DNA of 7,180 nucleotides from Chromatiales bacterium (GTDB lineage Bacteria > Pseudomonadota > Gammaproteobacteria > SZUA-152), in assembly GCA_026999335.1 (NCBI GenBank), contig JALTPW010000930.1, forward strand, positions 1 to 7,180, written 5' to 3'. Below, piece after piece: positions 1 through 6,016 of this stretch; position 1 is the stretch's first letter, and each line of letters starts with the position of its first letter. The notes beneath the pieces were generated by a model, which worked only from the letters and a program-made list of their open reading frames with translations, was not told the DNA's origin and made no database searches. The translations under genes were made by a program, and so were the position numbers.

Positions 1-45
1 CAACGAAACGAGCGACGACGGCAGAAGCAACGTTTAGCTGCCTGA
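1..45 (+). CDS. Possible C-terminal tail of an upstream gene (partial, unidentified)
   Basis: Frame 1 is open from the window edge and ends at a TGA at 43-45. It encodes 14 residues, a strongly basic tail (QRNERRRQKQRLAA). The only support is that a hairpin followed by six T residues begins right at this stop, as expected at a gene end. Frame 3 is also open across this stretch, up to 248, so the reading frame is not certain. The family cannot be named from so few residues. Confidence 0.3.
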   Translation, partial: QRNERRRQKQRLAA

Positions 46-68
46 CGGGTTTCTACCGACAGTTTTTT
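42..68 (+). terminator. Weak rho-independent terminator-like hairpin
   Basis: CTG (42-44) pairs with CAG (60-62) and CGG (46-48) with CCG (56-58). The two halves are separated by one A-A mismatch and closed by a 7-nt loop, with TTTTTT immediately after (63-68). The placement at the possible stop codon at 43-45 fits a transcription terminator for the upstream gene. The stem is short and interrupted, so efficiency is doubtful. Confidence 0.35.
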
Positions 69-248
69 GAAGTTGATGTCGAACGGCAGGGTGGGTGTTG
101 GCTGAATTTTGTAAAACTCGCACAATGCTGCCAAGTGGTACTGAAATACCCCTTAAAACACGCAATAATACCCATTTTACGAATAGGTGAATTAACCTCG
201 CCCGAAATCGTCGCTTGTTTCACGGGTTTTCGGGCTGGCACTAGTTAG
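69..248. other. Unassigned segment upstream of the promoter region
   Basis: No gene can be supported here. Frame 3 on the + strand stays open from the window edge to a TAG at 246-248, about 81 codons, and a 62-codon frame lies opposite it on the - strand (53-241). Neither has a ribosome binding site, a recognisable motif or a family resemblance. The octamer ACGGGTTT occurs at both 45-52 and 221-228 on the + strand. This could be spacer DNA, or a fragment of a mobile or repeated sequence. Confidence 0.3.
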
Positions 249-262
249 ATATTTATATATGA

Positions 263-276
263 TTGACGAGGATCAA
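263..276 (+). promoter_or_regulatory. FNR/ANR-type operator
   Basis: TTGAC-GAGG-ATCAA matches the FNR/ANR/CRP-family consensus TTGAT-N4-ATCAA at 9 of 10 specified bases. Symmetry extends one more base on each side (A262 and T277), and the flanks are AT-rich. The dyad centre (269.5) lies about 41.5 bases upstream of the start point expected from the -10 hexamer at 300-305, the standard class II activation position. The inference is that the cytochrome-molybdoenzyme unit is switched on at low oxygen, or by a DNR-type paralogue responding to nitric oxide, because the same site serves both. Confidence 0.75.
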
Positions 277-299
277 TGAATTATATATCCCTCTCAAAA

Positions 300-305
300 T
301 ATGAT
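300..305 (+). promoter_or_regulatory. -10 promoter element
   Basis: TATGAT differs from the sigma-70 hexamer TATAAT at one position. It predicts transcription starting near 311-312, which places the FNR-like site at about -41.5. No good -35 hexamer is visible at the right distance, as is usual when an activator occupies that position. The assignment rests on spacing and one hexamer only. Confidence 0.55.
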
Positions 306-312
306 CACGTAT

Positions 313-358
313 TGCCCAGACAATACTATGCAAAGAAATATCGCTAATTGACTGGGCA
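313..358 (+). promoter_or_regulatory. Imperfect inverted repeat / 5'-leader stem-loop
   Basis: TGCCCAG (313-319) pairs with CTGGGCA (352-358) and CAAT (321-324) with ATTG (347-350), with one A-A mismatch between them. This gives an arm of 11 paired bases around a 22-nt spacer. If transcription starts near 311, the stem would sit at the 5' end of the message. A competing pairing also exists: AGACAAT (318-324) with ATTGTCT (358-364). It may be a leader RNA structure or a protein-binding dyad; the sequence does not decide. No T run follows, so it is not a terminator. Confidence 0.45.
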
Positions 359-397
359 TTGTCTCTACATGCACTCGCATCGTTACCAGAACAGATC

Positions 398-404
398 AAG
401 GAGG
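398..404 (+). promoter_or_regulatory. Strong ribosome binding site for the cytochrome gene
   Basis: AAGGAGG lies nine bases before the ATG at 414. An out-of-frame ATG at 410 is also within reach but opens only an 11-residue frame ending at 445. The signal peptide encoded from 414 makes that ATG the real start. Confidence 0.7.
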
Positions 405-413
405 GAGTAATGT

Positions 414-1097
414 ATGCAAGCACGACGACTATTCCAAAGAATTAATCACTTAACGCTATTTATCACCTTATTAGGCGTTTCATTCTCCGCCATCGTTTTT
501 GCCGCCGAGAGCCCATCAATCACAACAGGAAAACAGCTCTACGAGGAGAACTGCATTTTCTGCCATCAGGAAAACGGTATCGGCCAGGTTGGTATCGCAC
601 CCTCGTTGACAAACAAGGAATTGCTCAGTACTGCCACTGATAAATTCCTGGTAGAAACCATCCGCGATGGACAGGATGGCACCAGCATGGCGGCGTTCGG
701 TGTGCTGGGTACAGCAGGCATCCAGGCCATCGTCGCCTATCTCCGCTCTTTTGAAAAAATCCCCAACCGTGCCGCCGAGGTCGACAAGCAGCCGGACGCC
801 TTTGGTGATCCACGGCTTGGTAAGCAGTGGTATGAGCAAATCTGCTCGACCTGTCACGGCATGGCCGGAGAGGGTTATGCGGCCGGTGGTTCCGGCACCG
901 CGATTGGTAAACGTGGTTTCCTCAGCAAGGCCTCCGACGGCTTTATCCGCGAAACAATCAGGATAGGGCGTTCCAATACAGCCATGTACGGTTTCCAGGG
1001 CCCAATGGCTGGCCTGGCTGATCTGGATGATCGTGAGATAGACGACATCATTGTCTATCTCCGTAGCCTGCCAACCTATCAAGCGACTATGGAGTAG
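414..1097 (+). CDS. Periplasmic diheme class I cytochrome c
   Basis: A 227-residue exported electron carrier. Residues 1-30 form a Sec signal peptide: a basic start, a hydrophobic core at about 13-29, and cleavage likely after VFA (residue 30). Two homologous cytochrome c domains follow. Heme 1 binds at C47-C50-H51, with M92 in TSMAAF as the likely axial ligand. Heme 2 binds at C144-C147-H148, with M191 in TAMYGF. Both domains end with a similar YLRS helix (109-112 and 215-218), so the protein probably arose by duplication. His/Met hemes of this class usually have fairly high potentials, unlike the bis-His hemes of NapB. The gene is first in the unit, behind the FNR-like promoter, and is followed after three bases by the molybdoenzyme gene, so it is the natural redox partner of that enzyme. 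Whether it gives or takes electrons is not shown by sequence. Confidence 0.9.
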   Translation: MQARRLFQRINHLTLFITLLGVSFSAIVFAAESPSITTGKQLYEENCIFCHQENGIGQVGIAPSLTNKELLSTATDKFLVETIRDGQDGTSMAAFGVLGTAGIQAIVAYLRSFEKIPNRAAEVDKQPDAFGDPRLGKQWYEQICSTCHGMAGEGYAAGGSGTAIGKRGFLSKASDGFIRETIRIGRSNTAMYGFQGPMAGLADLDDREIDDIIVYLRSLPTYQATME

Positions 1098-1100
1098 ATC

Positions 1101-3794
1101 ATGAAACGGAATAAAATTTCTCGCCGCAGCTTTCTCAAGGGAAGCGCTTTCATCACCGGTTCCGCCGCTGGCGCCGGGCTTTTTGTCGCCAACAATCCCG
1201 AACTGGAGGCCGCACCGACAAAACCGGAGGCGGATCTCAATCGCACCACCGCCCTGGCGGCCTGCCCTTACTGTGGCGTGGGCTGCGGCACGGTGATTCA
1301 AGTGGAGAACGGCAAGATCGTCTCCATGCGTCCCGACAAGGATCATCCCACCAACAAAGGCCTGCAATGCATCAAGGGGCTGACGGCCGCCGAACCCATT
1401 TATGTGGATCGGATGGAGGGCGATCCCTATGTGCGCAAGGACGTCTGGGAAGAATGGGGCAAGCCAGGACACGGTAACATCGAGTACATCAGCAAGACCA
1501 AGGGCTCATTCGATGAAGAACACTTCGTGCGTGTACCCTATCATGAGGCCTCAATGATGGTGGCGAAAAAACTCGCCCATTTCGCCAAAAAATATACCGG
1601 CAATTCGATTGGTCTGTATGGCTCCGGCCAGCTCACCCTGGAAGGCCAGTATCTTGAGAACCTGTTTATGAAGGGTATCCTGGGTTCGAATACCATCGAA
1701 GCCAATGCACGCATGTGTATGACCTCGGCGGTAACGGCCTATTTCAAAACCCTGGGTTCGGATACGCCACCACTTTCTTATGAGGATCTTGAACTCAGTG
1801 ACATGGTGATGAACTTCGGTCATAACGCCCGTGAGGCACATCCTATTATCTTCTGGCGCATCGCGGATCACAAAAGGAAGAACGGCATTCCCACGGTTGT
1901 CGTGGAACCCCGTAACACCGGGACGGTACAGGGTTACAGTGACATCGATCCCGATAACTCCATCCATGTCCCCATCCTCAACGGCGACATCAGTTTCCTC
2001 AATGCCATGGCGCATGTGCTGCTCAAGGAGCATCCCGATGTCATCGACTGGGACTTCATGAAGGCCAACACCACCGGCTGGCAGGAATACACCGAGGGTG
2101 TGCTGAAGGACTATAGCCCGGAACAGGTACAGGATCGCATGGGTTCCGAGGAGGTAACACCCGAGATGATCCGCAGGGTGACCCGCTACTATGCCGACGC
2201 CACGCGCAAGCGCCTGAAACGCGCCAAGCAGGATCCGAAGGGTATCGGTCATGGTGGTCCAATCATCATGTGGGGCATCGGCTATAACCAGCACATTCAT
2301 GGTCAGCACAACGTCATTGCCATCATCAATCTGTGCAGCATGACCGGAAACCTGTCCAAGCCCGGCTGCGGCCCTTTCTCCATGACCGGGCAGCCCAATG
2401 CCATGGGCGAGCGCTTTACCGGGGGCCTCACTGATCGCCTGCCCTTCAACGAACCATTAAAGAATAAAAAACATCGCTTCAAAATGGCCGCAGCCTGGGG
2501 CGTGCCGGAGGAAAATCTGCGCACGGCGATGAATTCCGAGAACCCCGGCTTTGCAGTGGGCATGATGGAACGGGCGCAAAAAGGGGGCGTCAAGGCCATG
2601 TTTTTTGTCTACGCCACCCATATCGACCTGCCCGACTCGAACAAACTGGTTCGCGCGGCATTGATGAAAACCTTCAATATCGTGCAGGAGATCTACCGCC
2701 ATGCCCCCAACAATCTGTACGCCGATGTCATCTTCCCGGCCGCTACCTGGGGCGAGGTACAGGGAATCTACATCAACTCCGAGCGCCGCATCTATGTCGT
2801 TGACAAGGCCGCTGAGCCACCTCCCGGCTGTCATTCTGACCTGGATATGGTGATCGACAAGGGCAAGGAGATCGGTGAAATACTCGGCCTGGATGTGAAA
2901 AAGATCTTTCCCTGGGGAAAGATGCCCGATGGCACTTACGATACCGAGGCGATATTCCGCGACATCATCCGTGCTTCCGAGGGCACCGATACGGATCTCA
3001 CCGGCATCCTTGCGGTGGAGAAGAAGGACAAGCTGAGTCCCTATGAGCAGATCCGTCAACTGCGGGGCATCCAGTGGCCAGCACCCACCTATGAGATCGC
3101 CAAGGCCGGTGGCACCAAGCGCCGTTACATGGGGCAGGAAGGCAATTGGAAAGACAAGCCTTATGGCAACTTCCGCACCAAGGACGGCAAGATGCACTTC
3201 AAGTTCGTCCAGCAGGACTACAGCCAGCGCGAGGAGATTACCAAGCAGCTGATGGAGTTCGGCCATAAGGAAGGTCTGTACACCATCGATCATATCGATT
3301 TATTGAAGAAGGCCCGTGACATGGCCCTGACGCCGGATCTGCCCGATGCGGGATACCGCGGCAGGCCCGTGTCGGAAATCCCCCTGGACAAATACCCCTA
3401 CTGGCTGGGGTTGGGCATCGTGTACGAGCACTTCCACACCGCCAAGTCCAGCCGCAGCCCCACCACCCGTCGTCTGGTGCCGGAGATGTACGTCGAAATA
3501 CATCCCAAGGATGCAGAGGAACTCGGTATCAAGGATGGCGACAAGGTACGACTGGTGACCCGCCGGGGTCATTACTCGGCACGCGCCCAGGTGGGCACCA
3601 ACAGTTTGGTCCGGCCGGCGCGTAACTCGGTGCCGCGCGGTTACTTGTTCAGCCCGTGGAACCTGTCGGTGGCCGACAGTGCCGATCCGCGCAAGAATAA
3701 GTGGCTGGTGAACGCCACATCCAGCCGCGTCTGGGATGTGGTCTCCGGCCAGGTGGATTTCAAAAAACTGGCCTGTCGTATCGAAAAAGTATGA
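1101..3794 (+). CDS. Tat-exported NapA-like molybdopterin oxidoreductase (periplasmic, catalytic subunit)
   Basis: An 897-residue member of the DMSO reductase superfamily, closest by motif to NapA/NasA nitrate reductases. A Tat signal (SRRSFLK, residues 7-13, then a hydrophobic stretch) opens the protein. One 4Fe-4S cluster is bound by C55-X2-C58-X3-C62-X27-C90, with K92 just after in the conserved CxKG. C206 in ARMCMTSAV is the expected molybdenum ligand, as in NapA; the Cys/Sec-His of formate dehydrogenases is absent. TGQPNAMGER (429-438) resembles the cofactor-binding TGQP loop, and the molybdopterin dinucleotide-binding domain fills about 765-890. NapA is usually near 830 residues; extra length lies between the cluster and the first Mo domain (about 105-140) and in the C-terminal third. 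GGAG at 1091-1094 is the ribosome binding site and lies inside the end of the cytochrome gene. Nitrate reduction is possible but unproven. No NapD chaperone or NapB gene is visible. Confidence 0.88.
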   Translation: MKRNKISRRSFLKGSAFITGSAAGAGLFVANNPELEAAPTKPEADLNRTTALAACPYCGVGCGTVIQVENGKIVSMRPDKDHPTNKGLQCIKGLTAAEPIYVDRMEGDPYVRKDVWEEWGKPGHGNIEYISKTKGSFDEEHFVRVPYHEASMMVAKKLAHFAKKYTGNSIGLYGSGQLTLEGQYLENLFMKGILGSNTIEANARMCMTSAVTAYFKTLGSDTPPLSYEDLELSDMVMNFGHNAREAHPIIFWRIADHKRKNGIPTVVVEPRNTGTVQGYSDIDPDNSIHVPILNGDISFLNAMAHVLLKEHPDVIDWDFMKANTTGWQEYTEGVLKDYSPEQVQDRMGSEEVTPEMIRRVTRYYADATRKRLKRAKQDPKGIGHGGPIIMWGIGYNQHIHGQHNVIAIINLCSMTGNLSKPGCGPFSMTGQPNAMGERFTGGLTDRLPFNEPLKNKKHRFKMAAAWGVPEENLRTAMNSENPGFAVGMMERAQKGGVKAMFFVYATHIDLPDSNKLVRAALMKTFNIVQEIYRHAPNNLYADVIFPAATWGEVQGIYINSERRIYVVDKAAEPPPGCHSDLDMVIDKGKEIGEILGLDVKKIFPWGKMPDGTYDTEAIFRDIIRASEGTDTDLTGILAVEKKDKLSPYEQIRQLRGIQWPAPTYEIAKAGGTKRRYMGQEGNWKDKPYGNFRTKDGKMHFKFVQQDYSQREEITKQLMEFGHKEGLYTIDHIDLLKKARDMALTPDLPDAGYRGRPVSEIPLDKYPYWLGLGIVYEHFHTAKSSRSPTTRRLVPEMYVEIHPKDAEELGIKDGDKVRLVTRRGHYSARAQVGTNSLVRPARNSVPRGYLFSPWNLSVADSADPRKNKWLVNATSSRVWDVVSGQVDFKKLACRIEKV

Positions 3795-3918
3795 TTGGAA
3801 TCAAGCCAATGATGGAAAAAATGAGATTACCCCGGATATTTCATGAATTTTCAAAATCTCATAAAACATCCAGGTAAATGGAAATGGTGCTGACTTAAGC
3901 TTGATGAGAGACTAGAAA

Positions 3919-4053
3919 TATCGTCATTCCCGCGCAGGTGGGAATCCAGAGTGCTGGGAATTTCAAGCACTCCGGATGAATCGCTCCGATGAAAACCGGA
4001 TCCTGGGGCGGCAATTTCTGGATTCCGGCTAAAAACCGGCCGGAATGACGATA
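3919..4053. repeat. MITE/dRS3-like palindromic element (~135 bp)
   Basis: The ends are perfect 12-bp inverted repeats: TATCGTCATTCC (3919-3930) and its complement (4042-4053). A second inverted pair lies inside, GGAATCCAGA (3941-3950) with TCTGGATTCC (4017-4026). Each end also folds on itself. On the left, ATTCCC-N8-GGGAAT (3926-3945) fits the dRS3 pattern known from Neisseria and seen in similar form in many proteobacteria. On the right, ATTCCGGC (4022-4029) pairs with GCCGGAAT (4039-4046). An internal 7-bp stem, GAGTGCT (3949-3955) with AGCACTC (3966-3972), adds structure. TA at both outer ends could be a target duplication. There is no coding capacity, so this is a non-autonomous repeat. 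The family name is inferred from pattern only. Confidence 0.72.
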
Positions 4054-4232
4054 ATCGCAGTAAGCTGTGGAGATTTTGACCCGGAGAGACTAAAAAAGAC
4101 GCCATTTTTTCTTCCGTCGGCATAATGACGGAGAAAGATCCAATAATAACGGTGGGCCCATGGAGCAATTAATAAGGGAAGCTCTGAGCAATTCATGGAA
4201 TGCGGTCTTGCGGCTGAAACTGCCCATCGTGG

Positions 4233-4249
4233 CGTCGCCTAAAGCGACG
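4233..4249. repeat. Short perfect hairpin (REP-like)
   Basis: CGTCGC (4233-4238) and GCGACG (4244-4249) form a perfect 6-bp stem around CTAAA. Such GC-rich stems with a TAAAG-type loop are common in dispersed extragenic palindromes of gammaproteobacteria. There is no T run, so it is not a terminator. A single copy in this window cannot establish that it is a repeat. Confidence 0.3.
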
Positions 4250-4336
4250 ACTGTTGATGAAAATCTTGTCAATGGTCCCACTATTAGCGGCAATCCACGC
4301 CTTGCGCTGAATCATTTCATCGCGCAATCCCACTAT

Positions 4337-4384
4337 CCCAGAATTGATCCCAGAATTGATCCCAGAATTGATCCCAGAATTGAT
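4337..4384. repeat. Tandem array of four identical 12-bp units
   Basis: The unit CCCAGAATTGAT is repeated four times without a mismatch. The AT at 4335-4336 and the C at 4385 extend the periodicity by a few bases. The array ends about 30 bases before the start of the first ferredoxin gene. Perfect identity suggests recent expansion by slippage, so copy number may differ between strains. Because the unit is a multiple of three, the overlapping frame simply repeats D-P-R-I. Confidence 0.9.
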
Positions 4385-4413
4385 CAGAGCGTCCCTATCC
4401 TGGAATGGTGGTT

Positions 4414-4989
4414 ATGAAGAGACGCGCCTTTCTTGGTTATGCCATTGCCGGGACGGCCGCCTCCCTGCTGCCATTGACGACAACCGAAGCGACAGTACGA
4501 CAAGGCGGACAACGCTATTTGCGCCCCCCCGGGGCCCACAAAGAGGCTGAATTTCTCGATCACTGCATCCGCTGCGGCCTCTGTGGCGAGACATGCCCCA
4601 ACCGTGCCATCAAATTTTTTGGCATGGAAAACGGCATCGCCTCCCTGGACACCCCCTATATCACACCGCGGGAACAGGCCTGCATTCTGTGTATGAAATG
4701 CGGTGACATTTGCCCCACCGGGGCGATTCCAAAAATCACACGCACTGCGGAAGAGGTGATGGCCAAGGTCAACATGGGTCAGGCGCGCGTGGATAAAACG
4801 CTGTGCCTGTCTTACCAGGGAAAGACCTGCGGCGTGTGTTACCGCGCCTGCCCATTGCCGGATATCGCCCTGCGTGTCGGCATGCTGGAACAGCCCCACG
4901 TCTCCGATGACTGCGTGGGGTGCGGCCTGTGCGAGCGTTCATGCATCCAGATACCCCAGGCCATCAGGATCATCCCTCACCATCGCTGA
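4414..4989 (+). CDS. NapG/MauM-type periplasmic ferredoxin with four 4Fe-4S clusters (copy 1)
   Basis: A 191-residue iron-sulfur protein with an N-terminal Tat-like signal (KRRAFLG, residues 2-8, then a hydrophobic stretch to about 21). Four cysteine quartets follow: C51/54/57/61, C90/93/96/100, C131/139/142/146 and C167/170/173/177. The third has the wider CX7CX2CX3C spacing typical of NapG. The mature part opens with YLRPPGA, also present in the second copy. NapG-type proteins act in the periplasm with membrane-bound NapH, moving electrons between quinol and a molybdoenzyme. The start is uncertain. An in-frame ATG at 4405 would add three residues, but a GGA (4402-4404) at usable distance favours 4414. 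It ends 13 bases before the NapH-like gene and lies just after the tandem repeat array. It is somewhat shorter than E. coli NapG (about 230 residues). Confidence 0.88.
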   Translation: MKRRAFLGYAIAGTAASLLPLTTTEATVRQGGQRYLRPPGAHKEAEFLDHCIRCGLCGETCPNRAIKFFGMENGIASLDTPYITPREQACILCMKCGDICPTGAIPKITRTAEEVMAKVNMGQARVDKTLCLSYQGKTCGVCYRACPLPDIALRVGMLEQPHVSDDCVGCGLCERSCIQIPQAIRIIPHHR

Positions 4990-5002
4990 GAACGATATTG
5001 TC

Positions 5003-6016
5003 ATGACACCTGTCGACTCCAAACCCTTCTTTCTCTGGCGCCATCTGAACAAACTGCGCTGGCTGAGCCTGAGCATTGTGTTTTTCATGCTGGTACTGAT
5101 TCCATTTTTGCACCTGTACCAGACCTACATCGCCGCCCACGCCTACGACCTGCTTTACCCCTCGGAAAAAATAATCTACGACAGCATGGAAACGCTGAGC
5201 GCACCCTTCGTCAGCGATCCCGAAAATGACCTGGATCTGCTAAAAGGCACGACCTGGTCAGGGCGGCTGTTCGGCCTCGACCTGAGCGATCCGCTTGCAC
5301 TTGCCGGACAGATCGCCGCCAGCGGAAAACTGCTTTGGCCCTTTCTGCTCACCGCCCTGATTCCCATCGGCCTGACAATGATCTTCGGGCGCTTCTTCTG
5401 TGGCTGGATCTGCCCCGCCAGTTTCCTCTATGAACTCAATACCACTCTCGGCTTCTGGCTGCGCAATATCGGCATCCACACCGGCCAACGCCGCATGAGT
5501 CGCAAGTTCAAATACTTGGTGTTGTTCGTCACATTGCTGCTTTCGCCCCTGCTGGGCAGCGTCGCTGTGGCCGCGATCTACCCACCCGCCATCGTCGGCC
5601 GTGAAATCTATTACGCCATCGCCCTGGGCGGCTTCGGTGTCGGCGCCGTCTTCTTTACCGGCACCCTGCTCTTCGACCTGCTGGTGGCTCGGCGGGGATT
5701 CTGCCGCTACCTGTGCCCCGGCGGCGCTCTCTATTCCCTGTTGGGCCGATTCCGCTTGCTGCGGATTCAGCGTGTCGTGGAAGACTGTAACGATTGTGCA
5801 AAATGCAACGCGGTGTGCGAGTTCGGCCTCGACCCGCTGCGTGACGGCTTCGGCATGGAATGCAATAACTGCACCGCCTGCATTGCGGTCTGCCCGACGG
5901 ATGCCCTGGTCTTCAAGGTAACGCCCAAGGATCAGCCTGACCGTGGTCCGGGGCACCTGGGCCGGCAGTATCGCCGCACGCACAATGGAAATGCCAGGGA
6001 TGAACATGAACCGTAG
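5003..6016 (+). CDS. NapH/MauN-type membrane iron-sulfur protein (quinol dehydrogenase component)
   Basis: A 337-residue inner-membrane protein with four predicted helices (about 20-39, 111-128, 171-190 and 205-226) and a long loop between the first two. The family signatures are present: FFCGWICP (C133, C137) after helix 2 and FCRYLCP (C234, C238) after helix 4. Two ferredoxin-type quartets, C262/265/268/272 and C287/290/293/297, lie in the C-terminal part. In Nap systems this protein oxidises menaquinol or ubiquinol and passes electrons to NapG. The frame is open further upstream, to 4874, but that would overlap the preceding gene deeply. The ATG at 5003 follows that gene's stop, with GAGAA (4988-4992) as a modest ribosome binding site. 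It overlaps the next gene by 11 bases and sits between two NapG-like genes, an unusual G-H-G order. Confidence 0.9.
   Translation: MTPVDSKPFFLWRHLNKLRWLSLSIVFFMLVLIPFLHLYQTYIAAHAYDLLYPSEKIIYDSMETLSAPFVSDPENDLDLLKGTTWSGRLFGLDLSDPLALAGQIAASGKLLWPFLLTALIPIGLTMIFGRFFCGWICPASFLYELNTTLGFWLRNIGIHTGQRRMSRKFKYLVLFVTLLLSPLLGSVAVAAIYPPAIVGREIYYAIALGGFGVGAVFFTGTLLFDLLVARRGFCRYLCPGGALYSLLGRFRLLRIQRVVEDCNDCAKCNAVCEFGLDPLRDGFGMECNNCTACIAVCPTDALVFKVTPKDQPDRGPGHLGRQYRRTHNGNARDEHEP

Larger units (their letters stand above)
3795..4413. other. Non-coding gap between the two gene blocks
   Basis: About 620 AT-richer bases separate the molybdoenzyme from the ferredoxin genes. They hold a palindromic mobile-type element (3919-4053), a short hairpin (4233-4249) and a 12-bp tandem array (4337-4384), each listed separately. 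An imperfect stem GTC/GAC (CCGTC at 4114-4118, GACGG at 4127-4131) has no T run after it. The octamer GAGCAATT occurs twice, at 4163-4170 and 4186-4193. An 85-codon frame at 4160-4417 is not convincing as a gene. No clear promoter or terminator was found, so it is open whether the ferredoxin genes have their own promoter or are reached by read-through. Confidence 0.6.

Noticed and set aside
410..445. 11-residue upstream frame (ATG 410 to TAA 445) overlapping the cytochrome start
   Set aside because: It shares the strong ribosome binding site by chance. No sign of leader-peptide regulation, such as residue runs or a following attenuator, is visible.
516..1472. 318-codon open frame on the - strand across the cytochrome and molybdoenzyme genes
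   Set aside because: It lies opposite two clearly identified genes, has no family motifs and reflects codon bias of the sense strand. The same holds for the - strand frames at 1551-2309, 2457-3293, 5258-6070 and 6084-7166.
1101..3794. Formate dehydrogenase assignment for the molybdoenzyme
   Set aside because: The CPYCGVGC cluster motif is shared with formate dehydrogenases, but the Mo-ligand region is RMCMTSAV, as in NapA, without the Cys/Sec-His pair of formate dehydrogenases.
3794..3820. Possible terminator after the molybdoenzyme gene (ATTGG/CCAAT stem)
   Set aside because: The stem is only five AT-rich pairs, and the run that follows is A rather than T.
4337..4384. Possible CRISPR array
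   Set aside because: The units are only 12 bp and directly adjacent, with no spacers between them and no cas genes nearby.
4160..4417. 85-codon + strand frame ending in D-P-R-I repeats
   Set aside because: It has no ribosome binding site and no recognisable domain, the repeat is imposed by the 12-bp tandem array, and it runs into the next gene's start. It is treated as non-coding.
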